The notes beneath the pieces are model-generated. The model searched no databases and was not told the origin of the DNA. It saw nothing but the letters and a program-made list of their open reading frames with translations. The position numbers and the translations under genes are program-made. Of a stretch of DNA of 6,894 nucleotides, positions 1 through 5,030 are shown one piece after another. Source of the stretch: an uncultured Fibrobacterota bacterium (lineage in GTDB: Bacteria > Fibrobacterota > Chitinivibrionia > Chitinivibrionales > Chitinispirillaceae); the NCBI GenBank assembly GCA_903888815.1, contig CAISVC010000247.1, positions 1 through 6,894 of the forward strand, read 5' to 3'. Every line of letters begins with the position of its first letter. Within the stretch, counting starts at the first letter, position 1.

Positions 1-1660
1 AGAAGTTGTTCTGCCCCTGCTGCAGTTTTGTGCCCACACCTACCAGCAGATTGTTATAGCAGTTGAAATTCGTTGACCCATCGTCGAGATCGATGCCGAA
101 ATTCGGCGGTGCGGTTGCAAACCTGTTGTTACGAACCGTGACCGGGGTCATCGCATCGAGAAACGTGTAGGCTGCATTGTTCAGATCATCGTAGTGACGA
201 TCGCGTGACCAGATATTAAACGGACCATGATCGCCGGTTTCAAGTACCGTCTCATATACATTGTTCCATTCAATCAAATGACCGCCCCAGCACCCATCGG
301 TGAAGTTAATGCCGGCCCGCGGACAATGATAAATGGTATTATGACGAATCGTATCTTTCTGACTTATCGAAATCCCCACTCCCGCAGTCTGCTTTTCAAA
401 TACACCGAATTTATACATGGTATTGTTATCAACCGTGATGAAGGCGGGATAATCCTCGGTAAGCGGCCCCGGGTTTGTATAATCGGTACAGGTGCCGCCT
501 GACCATGTTTTCGGGCAGCGGACAGCGCTTGTAAGGCCGGCGATTAGCACACAGGATGCACCTACACTCGTAAAGGTATTATTAAACACCACATGGTTCC
601 GGTTATAGGCGCTTATGAAAACCCCGTTGCCGCCGATCTGATCGAACGTGCAGCACTCCACGCAGATATTTTCGGCGTCCTGAATGTAAATGGCCCCTGA
701 CCTGGCCAGGCACCAGTCGCTGCGCAGAATCCCTTCATAAGGTTTGCTAAAAAGCGTGCGATACGTCTGTGTAAAGGTGATGCCGTTGAATTGAATGTGT
801 TTCACACTGTTCGCTGATGTTGCTCCTGTACCCACGAATCGGAGAAGCTCATCAAGAGAGGCAAGCTCTATGGTGGCCGTACTCAGATTTGTGCCGGCAG
901 GGGGCCAGAAAAAGAGTTGCCCTGTGGATTTTCTGTAAAACCATTCTCCCGCAGCATCCAGTTCTTCGAAAAGATTCTCCACCATACGATACGTCGTATG
1001 GGGTTGATTGCCCCGGTTATTATCGCCTACCCAGGTGTACGTTACCGTGGTTCCATTCTTACCCGTCATTATATAATCATTGCCACCCCACATACTATTA
1101 TGCAAAGCGCGTATATATCCCGGACCTTCGGCCGGGTTGGCCCATCGGGCAACCCGGGTTGCGCCTATGCAATCGGCGGCATAGCCATTCAGGATCGCAA
1201 CGGTCGAATCGTAATTCGGATACCGGGCGAGTATCTGCCGTTTGCCATTAAGAAAGAGCTGGTCGCCTTTTAAATTAGTCCCTATCGTGGTCACCATGAT
1301 CTGGCCGGAATAGACCGTCCACGTGGGAGTCAGCTTGATTCCGCCGCTGATGACGGGCTTTTCATTCGGGTATCGTGTATAAATGATCGGCGCCTGTGCA
1401 GAACCGGAATTGGCCGGTCCGAATACTACCGGCGCATTTAAATAATAGGTCCCTCCACGCAGGTATACCGTGACAGGCGGATTGGTCGCCTTCAATTGGT
1501 CGGCCTTGTCACGGGCCGCCGCGAGTGTTGCAAGCGGGGCGCTCAGCGAGCCTGCAGCCCCATCGTTGCCTGTTGGAGAGACATAAATATCAGCGCCAAA
1601 AACCATGGCCGTCGCAATAAAAATCGACAAACCGAACAAAGACAATACTCCTGACCTCAT
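1..1660 (-). CDS. Secreted right-handed parallel beta-helix protein, GH141-like (3' end beyond window)
   Basis: The frame is open from ATG at 1658-1660 to the left edge: 553 codons with no stop, so the C-terminus is missing. Residues 1-23 form a signal peptide (hydrophobic core, FGA before D24), so the protein is exported. Residues 24-110 show the N-terminal pattern of the GH141-like/beta-helix family: IYVSPTGNDG, then a LATLAAARDKA helix, VYLRGGTYYL, PIIYTRYPNEKPVISGG. From about residue 290 short beta-helix rungs repeat (VKHIQFNGITF, ICVECCTF, HVVFNNTF, DTIRHNTIYH). A conserved TGDHGPFN...RDR block sits near residues 475-485. Family members are secreted carbohydrate-active enzymes acting on plant or algal polysaccharides. 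The exact substrate cannot be read here, and a non-catalytic role is possible. The start is fixed by GGGGAGGT at 1665-1672, five bases upstream. The gene has its own promoter at 1782-1810 and is transcribed away from the accessory region. Fold and export are near certain; the GH141 assignment is moderate. Confidence 0.87.
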   Translation of the reverse strand, partial: MRSGVLSLFGLSIFIATAMVFGADIYVSPTGNDGAAGSLSAPLATLAAARDKADQLKATNPPVTVYLRGGTYYLNAPVVFGPANSGSAQAPIIYTRYPNEKPVISGGIKLTPTWTVYSGQIMVTTIGTNLKGDQLFLNGKRQILARYPNYDSTVAILNGYAADCIGATRVARWANPAEGPGYIRALHNSMWGGNDYIMTGKNGTTVTYTWVGDNNRGNQPHTTYRMVENLFEELDAAGEWFYRKSTGQLFFWPPAGTNLSTATIELASLDELLRFVGTGATSANSVKHIQFNGITFTQTYRTLFSKPYEGILRSDWCLARSGAIYIQDAENICVECCTFDQIGGNGVFISAYNRNHVVFNNTFTSVGASCVLIAGLTSAVRCPKTWSGGTCTDYTNPGPLTEDYPAFITVDNNTMYKFGVFEKQTAGVGISISQKDTIRHNTIYHCPRAGINFTDGCWGGHLIEWNNVYETVLETGDHGPFNIWSRDRHYDDLNNAAYTFLDAMTPVTVRNNRFATAPPNFGIDLDDGSTNFNCYNNLLVGVGTKLQQGQNNF

Positions 1661-1664
1661 AAGT

Positions 1665-1672
1665 ACCTCCCC
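1665..1672 (-). promoter_or_regulatory. Strong Shine-Dalgarno of the beta-helix gene
   Basis: Read on the minus strand, GGGGAGGT lies four bases before ATG at 1660. It contains a full GGAGG and decides the start over the in-frame ATG at residue 19, which lies inside the signal peptide. Confidence 0.8.
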
Positions 1673-1778
1673 GTTTAAGAATATTATTTTTAGACTGTCT
1701 TATCTTATAGAAGCGCCTAACCCACTACATCGTGCGCCCTTTTTTGCCATAGTAGAGGAGCCTCGTTTTCTTATACTA

Positions 1779-1802
1779 TATGATATAACAAAATATATCA
1801 TA
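1779..1802. promoter_or_regulatory. Palindromic operator candidate over the -10/spacer
   Basis: TATGATATA (1779-1787) and TATATCATA (1794-1802) are a perfect 9-bp inverted repeat with a 6-base spacer. The palindrome covers the whole -10 box and most of the spacer of the promoter at 1782-1810, the usual place for a repressor site. It is AT-rich in an AT-rich region, so chance is not excluded. No cognate regulator is identified; the small DNA-binding proteins in this window are possible candidates only by proximity. Confidence 0.45.
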
Positions 1803-1810
1803 AATGTCAA
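1782..1810 (-). promoter_or_regulatory. Sigma70-type promoter of the beta-helix gene
   Basis: On the minus strand a perfect TTGACA (1805-1810) is followed after 17 bases by TATATC (1782-1787), a 4/6 match to TATAAT. Transcription would start near 1775, leaving a leader of about 115 nt before the ATG at 1660. I recognise no riboswitch or attenuator in that leader. Confidence 0.6.
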
Positions 1811-1885
1811 ATAATTTCTTCTTTTTTAAACCAAACTACGGGGTCTTGCTCATAACTTAATTTCACATATATTGTCCTGAAAATT

Positions 1886-1897
1886 ATTTGGTAACTA
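1886..1897 (+). repeat. Arm-type direct repeat, left copy (ATTTGGTAACTA)
   Basis: This 12-mer recurs exactly at 2100-2111 in the same orientation, with a shorter GTGGTAACTA at 2091-2100. The copies flank the tRNA 3' half at 1979-2025, about 80 bases to its left and 65 to its right. Tyrosine integrases bind such short direct repeats as arm sites; that role is inferred from the arrangement. Confidence 0.55.
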
Positions 1898-1902
1898 TTT
1901 CC

Positions 1903-1970
1903 ATGGCGTTTATGGCGAATATGGTGTTTTAACCTGCCGATTTTAGTGGTATAAACGCCATAGTCGCCAT
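1903..1970. repeat. Inverted pair of ATGGCG doublets
   Basis: ATGGCG occurs at 1903-1908 and 1912-1917 on the plus strand. Its complement CGCCAT occurs at 1956-1961 and 1965-1970. Each pair has a 9-bp period. Within this, ATGGCGTTTAT (1903-1913) is perfectly inverted at 1951-1961. The structure ends nine bases before the tRNA 3' half and looks like a multi-site protein-binding array such as integrase or excisionase sites; function is inferred. Confidence 0.5.
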
Positions 1971-1978
1971 ATGTCAAC

Positions 1979-2025
1979 GGCTCATAACCCAAAGGTCTCT
2001 GGTTCAAATCCAGACCCCGCTACCA
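1979..2025 (+). pseudogene. tRNA 3' half with CAU anticodon loop: attachment-site scar
   Basis: From 1979 the sequence follows tRNA geometry exactly. It has an anticodon loop CTCATAA (CAU at 1983-1985), a 3' anticodon strand CCCAA, a five-base variable loop AGGTC, and a T arm TCTGG/CCAGA closing TTCAAAT (1998-2014). Then come acceptor strand CCCCGCT (2015-2021), discriminator A and an encoded CCA (2023-2025). The 5' half is absent: no AGCGGGG exists upstream, and anticodon-stem pairing fails beyond the two G-C pairs nearest the loop. A 3' half starting at the anticodon stem is the usual att core left by tyrosine-recombinase elements in tRNA genes. CAU fits elongator tRNA-Met or lysidine-type tRNA-Ile. 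Position 72 is T, which argues against initiator tRNA. Confidence 0.8.
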
Positions 2026-2030
2026 ATAGA

Positions 2031-2046
2031 CCTGAGGAAACTCAGG
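2031..2046 (+). other. Perfect 6-bp hairpin with GAAA tetraloop
   Basis: CCTGAG (2031-2036) and CTCAGG (2041-2046) enclose GAAA, a stable GNRA loop. It begins five bases after the CCA of the tRNA remnant and precedes the terminator at 2056-2086. It could aid 3'-end processing or be part of the att region. Confidence 0.55.
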
Positions 2047-2055
2047 CACTTACAC

Positions 2056-2086
2056 GCGGTCCTGAAAAATCGGGGCCGCTTTTTTT
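2056..2086 (+). terminator. Rho-independent terminator downstream of the tRNA remnant
   Basis: GCGGTCC (2056-2062) pairs with GGGCCGC (2073-2079) in a 7-bp stem with one U-G wobble, directly followed by seven T (2080-2086). The orientation is that of the tRNA, so it was probably the tRNA transcript's own terminator. That suggests DNA right of 2025 is, at least initially, the old flank of the tRNA gene. Confidence 0.75.
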
Positions 2087-2090
2087 GCCC

Positions 2091-2111
2091 GTGGTAACTA
2101 TTTGGTAACTA
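2091..2111 (+). repeat. Arm-type direct repeats, right pair
   Basis: GTGGTAACTA (2091-2100) is followed with an 11-base period by TTGGTAACTA. The second unit extends to ATTTGGTAACTA (2100-2111), identical to 1886-1897. The last three bases also give the TAG stop of the minus-strand winged-helix ORF. Confidence 0.55.
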
Positions 2112-2444
2112 ATTTATGTTCGTTTTAGTCCTATTCCTACGTATTTTGCACGGCCGCGTACAAGTTGTTCTCCTGATGGTGAAGATTGCATTCCTTTTGT
2201 TGATCCCGATCAGTCGCCGGACATCCTCTTCCAAATAATACCTGTAATTACTTTGTGAATGTCGTTTCGGCTTTGGATAGAGGCCGCGTTTCTCACGGAA
2301 CGTGAGTGTTTCGACTGCTATCCCTAAACGTTTCGCAACTGCTGAAGAGGATAGTTTATGGGTAGCGGAGGAGTATCCGTTTTTTGAAAAAAGGTTGGCT
2401 TTAAAACTGAAACGAATAAATGGCGGATTAGTTCGTCCACACAA
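2109..2444 (-). CDS. MerR/excisionase-type winged-helix ORF, probably decayed
   Basis: Residues 31-81 (about 2202-2354) match a MerR-family DNA-binding domain. A helix-turn-helix LSSSAVAKRLGIAVETL leads into wing FREKRGLYPKPKR, then NYRYYLEEDVRRLIGI. The ORF has no convincing start. The only in-frame candidate is TTG at 2442-2444 without a good RBS, and the frame stays open to about 2520, into repeat copy A. The usual aromatic in the wing (FW/FY-EKRGL) is Arg. After the domain only about 30 basic residues follow, with no dimerisation coil or effector domain. MerR-like winged helices serve both as regulators and as recombination directionality factors (Xis), and its place beside the att scar suggests the latter. 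The family match is fair; function and integrity are doubtful. Confidence 0.45.
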   Translation of the reverse strand: MCGRTNPPFIRFSFKANLFSKNGYSSATHKLSSSAVAKRLGIAVETLTFREKRGLYPKPKRHSQSNYRYYLEEDVRRLIGINKRNAIFTIRRTTCTRPCKIRRNRTKTNIN

Positions 2445-2463
2445 GACCTGGCTGTCGTGGATT

Positions 2464-2633
2464 ACCTCAAGGGCAGATCGGTTTGCTGGTACAAATGATG
2501 GCTACACTAAACAAGTCTGCCACTGGTACTATAAAAATTAAATACTCAAGCCTCACACAGGGAGGCAAGGCAGGCCGGCATCCCTTATTTCGGGAGTATT
2601 ACAAGACGGATGGAATTTTTCCATAGGAGGGGT
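2464..2633 (+). repeat. Dispersed repeat, copy A (diverged, split by about 80 bp)
   Basis: ACCTCAAGGGCAGATCGGTTTG (2464-2485) matches copies B and C. The match breaks off after GGTTTGCTGG and resumes near 2575 with GGCATCCCTTATTT, GTATTACAAGACGGATGG and the terminal core at 2608-2629. The intervening segment of about 80 bp is absent from B and C. CTGGTAC occurs at the break and again near 2522. The right end lies about 13 bases from the stop of the STAS-like gene, so it forms that gene's 3' flank. Confidence 0.65.
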
Positions 2634-2645
2634 TTGTGACCTGTT

Positions 2646-3005
2646 TTATGAGTCCTTTGCACTTCCGGCCTTTGTCACCACGGCAGTCTCGCTGTTCTGA
2701 TACATCGGGATATGCAGCGACTCGCAGATATCGCCGAAAACAGATTTTTCTCCGCCGTTTTTCTCCAGAAACAGCAGCTGCCCTTCATTACGCCAGATTG
2801 TTTCCTTGCACCACAGAAGAAGCCGGGAAATGGCGACCCGGTTGGTCAGCGAACCTATTGAAACCGAAAAAACGAATTTTTTTTTGCCGACAAGCAATGC
2901 CTGCTCTATGGTATGCTTTATGGCTTTTTCATCGGATTCCATGACCATATCCGATACCAGCCGGATTACCTGAAAGTTATTGTGCCGTTTGGTTTCTATG
3001 CTCAT
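2646..3005 (-). CDS. Small STAS-like (anti-anti-sigma-type) protein lacking the phospho-serine
   Basis: A 119-aa single-domain protein with STAS-fold order: strand NFQVIRLVSD (10-19), helix EKAIKHTIEQALLVG (26-40), strand KKFVFSVS (42-49), helix VAISRLLLWCKETIW (57-71), strand GQLLFLE (75-81), helix SVFGDICESLHI (88-99). STAS proteins bind anti-sigma or partner-switch kinases and are switched by phosphorylation of Ser in a D-S-S-G motif. Here the aligned segment is SLTNRVAI (52-59), with no D-S-S-G, so kinase control is unlikely. ATG at 3003-3005 is preferred over upstream TTG at 3030-3032; GAGGA lies about 14 bases before the ATG. It has its own promoter (3075-3103), no operon partner and no sigma or kinase gene in view. 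The fold is inferred from pattern, and a degenerate or structural variant is possible. Confidence 0.7.
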   Translation of the reverse strand: MSIETKRHNNFQVIRLVSDMVMESDEKAIKHTIEQALLVGKKKFVFSVSIGSLTNRVAISRLLLWCKETIWRNEGQLLFLEKNGGEKSVFGDICESLHIPMYQNSETAVVTKAGSAKDS

Positions 3006-3049
3006 ATTTTTTGTTTCTTCCTCACGCCGCAACGGTTAAGTCAAAAGAA

Positions 3050-3063
3050 AATTTCAAGAAATT
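3050..3063. promoter_or_regulatory. Short palindrome in the STAS gene leader
   Basis: AATTTC (3050-3055) and GAAATT (3058-3063) are perfectly inverted around AA. They lie just downstream of the predicted start of transcription from 3075-3103. This could be an operator; being short and AT-rich, it may also be chance. Confidence 0.25.
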
Positions 3064-3074
3064 CCTTCATAGTA

Positions 3075-3103
3075 ATAATATCTCCACGATCAAACCATGT
3101 CAA
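3075..3103 (-). promoter_or_regulatory. Sigma70-type promoter of the STAS-like gene
   Basis: On the minus strand, perfect TTGACA (3098-3103), a 17-base spacer and TATTAT (3075-3080, 5/6 match) form a near-consensus promoter. Transcription would begin near 3068, giving a leader of about 62 nt before ATG at 3005. Confidence 0.68.
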
Positions 3104-3175
3104 CCTTTATCGTATATTTTCTTATTTGATTTTTCAGCTTCCGTTCAATATCCTACCGATTCCTGCCGTAAGGGC

Positions 3176-3197
3176 GTTCTATGGAAAAATACCATCC
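3176..3197 (-). repeat. Terminal repeat core, isolated copy E
   Basis: GTTCTATGG...CCATCC is the reverse complement of the 22-bp core that ends copies A-C, with two or three substitutions. It stands alone upstream of the STAS gene promoter, with no other part of the long repeat recognisable beside it. Confidence 0.5.
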
Positions 3198-3599
3198 ACT
3201 ATGCCACCTTCCTGAAACAATGATGGTGTAAACCAGAAAGAACCGACATCTTCAGGATTGTTCCTGTCTCCTGGGGTCGATAGCCCCGTCCGCTTGATGA
3301 AACAAACGTTTAAAATCCTTTCAGCCTCTATAGAAGATACTTAAGGTCACGAATGAATACGGCCAATTGGGGGTTATCCTCAAGGGCAGATCGGTTTGTC
3401 GGAATCCCTAAATTCAGAAGGTATTACACAACGGATGGGATTTTAAAATAGGACACGGTCATTTTTTCCAGCAAAACTGCTTAAAAATGAGTATATTATA
3501 TCAATAAGGCCTATTCAACTGCAGATAGAAGGAAAGCTTAATTTGCAGCGAGTCAATTAATCTCAAGGGATTTCTTTTTTTCAGCTAAAAGAGGGGCCG
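3198..3599. other. Intergenic stretch upstream of the secreted 280-aa gene
   Basis: Apart from repeat copy B, I see no gene here. 3460-3599 holds a TATTAT -10-like hexamer (3494-3499) without a fitting -35 and the RBS of the next gene. No structured RNA is recognisable. Confidence 0.5.
3285..3459 (+). repeat. Dispersed repeat, copy B (near full length)
   Basis: It begins at GTCCGCTTGATGAAACAAAC, passes through GTTTAAAAT and TTTCAGCC, and contains 3342-3391, identical over 50 bp to 5079-5128 in copy C. It then diverges about 10% to the terminal core at 3433-3454 (GGATGGGATTTT...ATAGGAC). It carries about 12 more bases than C between CAGCC and AAGGTCAC. The preceding GGGGTCGATAGCCCC (3273-3287) resembles the start of fragment D. 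A short ATG frame at 3353 gives the same N-terminal peptide as in C but stops just after the core. No transposase-like coding is present. Confidence 0.8.
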
Positions 3600-4442
3600 A
3601 TGATACAAAAAACTGCTTTTTCCTGCCTTTTAATCCTGCTGATGGGGGTTTCCATTCATGCGGCATTGGTATCCGGAGAAGACATCATACTTTGCGACAG
3701 CAACCTCACATTTTCTCCGCATGCGGTAACACCTAATACGCTTGCCCGCGATGCCTACGCTGGACGTCTCTATCCCTGTATTCAGATTACACCTTCCATC
3801 GATCTGTTTTTTGCCATAGAATTCAATTTGTATGTTTGCTCGTATATCTGCCGGAATACCGCTGTTGGTTCCCCGCGGCCGTTTTATGTATCAAAACAGC
3901 AGTATGCGGATTCGCTGGTGCGCTTGCCGCTCAATGTCGGCGATACGACGCGTTTTACCAGAATCGATACGGTTCGTATTGATAATCATGGGCCGACCGG
4001 GCCGAGAACCGGTTGTTTCCTGCCGCACCTCGGAACGACTTCTGCGTCCGCAAACCCTGTCAATTCCGGATATTTTCTGATTCTGGATAACGCCGACGGA
4101 AAACATATTCTGGCAAAGATGACGGCTATTATTTCTCAGGGAATGGATGGAACTTATGTGTATTATTACCTATCCGGTTACAGGATACAATGGTACCTTC
4201 AGACCGACGGCTCTTTTAATTTCACGGGTCTTGCCGGCGTCAGGCAGCCTTCGTTTAAGCCCGTCTCCTGCCGGAATGGGTTGAAGTCCCATGCTATTTC
4301 AGCGCAGAAATTTAACATCAGCGGCCAGCTGATAAGCGGGAAGGATAACTCACTGCGAAATGCTCACGGAATTTACCTGATTCGTACAGCTGACGGCATA
4401 AAGCCCGTCCTATGGAGAAATTCCATCCGCAACGTTCCTTAA
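3600..4442 (+). CDS. Secreted protein of unknown function with T9SS-like C-terminal tail
   Basis: A complete 280-aa ORF. GAGGGG at 3591-3596 precedes ATG, and residues 1-21 are a signal peptide (LLILLMGV core, IHA cut site). The body, about 25-225, is beta-rich with aromatic, Gly and Thr content, including VRLPLNVGDTTRFTRIDTVRI and YVYYYLSGYRIQWYL, and paired cysteines near residues 80-85. I recognise no catalytic motif or family for it. Residues 237-266 (KFNISGQLIS...GIYLIRTADG) resemble a type A sorting domain, which in T9SS bacteria directs surface anchoring or release. The normal Lys-rich end is replaced by PVLWRNSIRNVP, encoded partly by a repeat core (4407-4428). It is the only plus-strand gene, convergent with the HTH gene, with no obvious operon partner. 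A carbohydrate-binding or adhesin role is possible but unproven. Confidence 0.8.
   Translation: MIQKTAFSCLLILLMGVSIHAALVSGEDIILCDSNLTFSPHAVTPNTLARDAYAGRLYPCIQITPSIDLFFAIEFNLYVCSYICRNTAVGSPRPFYVSKQQYADSLVRLPLNVGDTTRFTRIDTVRIDNHGPTGPRTGCFLPHLGTTSASANPVNSGYFLILDNADGKHILAKMTAIISQGMDGTYVYYYLSGYRIQWYLQTDGSFNFTGLAGVRQPSFKPVSCRNGLKSHAISAQKFNISGQLISGKDNSLRNAHGIYLIRTADGIKPVLWRNSIRNVP
4407..4428 (-). repeat. Terminal repeat core, copy F, inside coding sequence
   Basis: GTCCTATGG...AAATTCCATCC matches the reverse complement of the repeat core with one or two changes, and is closest to fragment D at 4583-4604. It encodes residues 270-276 of the secreted 280-aa protein, just before its stop. Confidence 0.6.
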
Positions 4443-4452
4443 TTCTGCCTAT

Positions 4453-4487
4453 AAAAAAACGAGGCCGGAGCATTGCACCCCGGCCTC
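4453..4487 (-). terminator. Rho-independent terminator of the HTH gene
   Basis: GAGGCCGG (4461-4468) and CCGGCCTC (4480-4487) form a perfect 8-bp stem with an 11-base loop. On the minus strand the stem is followed by a C-A-to-G-T base pair and seven U (A at 4453-4459). It therefore ends transcription arriving from 4645-4941. On the plus strand no U-run follows, so it can at most protect the mRNA of the secreted protein. Confidence 0.75.
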
Positions 4488-4574
4488 ACTTCATCATCAC
4501 ACACACATCTGCCATCTTTCGTGGCAAAAGAAATATATAATTTGCCGGTCAATGCTCCCCCCTGTTCCACCTCT

Positions 4575-4644
4575 TTGACCCCGTCCTATTGAAAAATTCC
4601 ATCCGCTGGGGTCAATAACGGTCCTCTTGATGAAACAAACGTTT
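4575..4644 (+). repeat. Repeat fragment D: inverted end plus start of the family
   Basis: TTGACCCC (4575-4582) and GGGGTCAA (4608-4615) form a perfect 8-bp inverted repeat. Its loop holds the terminal core in reverse (4583-4604, GTCCTATTG...TTCCATCC). Immediately after follows TTGATGAAACAAACGTTT (4627-4644), the left end of copies B and C. The middle of the element is missing, as if two elements meet end to start or one collapsed internally. It occupies the 3' flank of the HTH gene, right up to its stop codon. Confidence 0.65.
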
Positions 4645-4941
4645 CTAAATATTGGTTATTTTCTTAGCCTTTTTCTTCCCAAAAATTTTAATTATTCCAT
4701 AAGCCTGTGAAACAGACAATCCGAATTTCTTCGCAAGAGCCGTCCCTGCAGTGCCTTTTTTATAAAGAGCAACGATTTTCGCGTTTCTCTCGGGATTATC
4801 CGCATAGGTTGATTCAATACCGTATTTCTTACGAAGCCAGTGAATCGCCTGCCGCGTAACGCCGAATTTTTTACCAATAGCCTCATCTGTGGTAAGTTTC
4901 TTCTGGAGTTTTATCAATTCGGCTTTACTGAGTTTTGGCAT
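4645..4941 (-). CDS. Small basic protein with two helix-turn-helix units
   Basis: A 98-aa lysine-rich protein. Residues 17-43 (TTDEAIGKKFGVTRQAIHWL...) and 53-88 (AKIVALYKKGTAGTALAKKFGLSVSQAYGII) both read as helix-turn-helix units, the second of the resolvase/Hin or homeodomain-like type used in transposases and invertases. Residues 1-15 are a charged helix, and there is no catalytic domain. It probably binds DNA as a regulator or accessory recombination protein; the target is unknown. ATG at 4939-4941 is supported by AAGGGAG (4950-4956), spaced eight bases. TTGACA on the minus strand at 5010-5015 could be its -35, but no good -10 follows at standard spacing. Repeats C upstream and D downstream bracket it, so the gene plus flanks may have moved or spread as a unit. 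It could also be a derelict transposase N-terminus. Confidence 0.75.
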   Translation of the reverse strand: MPKLSKAELIKLQKKLTTDEAIGKKFGVTRQAIHWLRKKYGIESTYADNPERNAKIVALYKKGTAGTALAKKFGLSVSQAYGIIKIFGKKKAKKITNI

Positions 4942-5030
4942 AAGAAATGCTCCCTTCAGGGTGAAGTTGTTTTTCTGAGTCGTTAAAAATGGATATTGCC
5001 AATAAGAACTGTCAACCAGCGGGAACCTTT

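Noticed and set aside
227..1273. Plus-strand frames (227-502, 817-1251, 917-1273)
   Set aside because: They are antisense shadows of the long minus-strand beta-helix gene, which has clear family motifs, a signal peptide and an RBS.
1661..1775. Riboswitch in the leader of the beta-helix gene
   Set aside because: The leader is long enough, but I see no conserved aptamer core or terminator/antiterminator pair.
1807..2007. Minus-strand 66-aa frame beginning NQRPLGYEP
   Set aside because: This peptide is the well-known antisense translation of a CAU tRNA 3' half; the rest crosses att-region repeats and has no RBS.
1949..2025. A complete functional tRNA
   Set aside because: The 5' acceptor strand and D arm are absent, and the anticodon stem mismatches at its three outer pairs.
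2636..2944. Plus-strand frames opposite the STAS-like gene
   Set aside because: Their composition is shadow-like, and the minus strand has a coherent fold pattern plus a near-consensus promoter.
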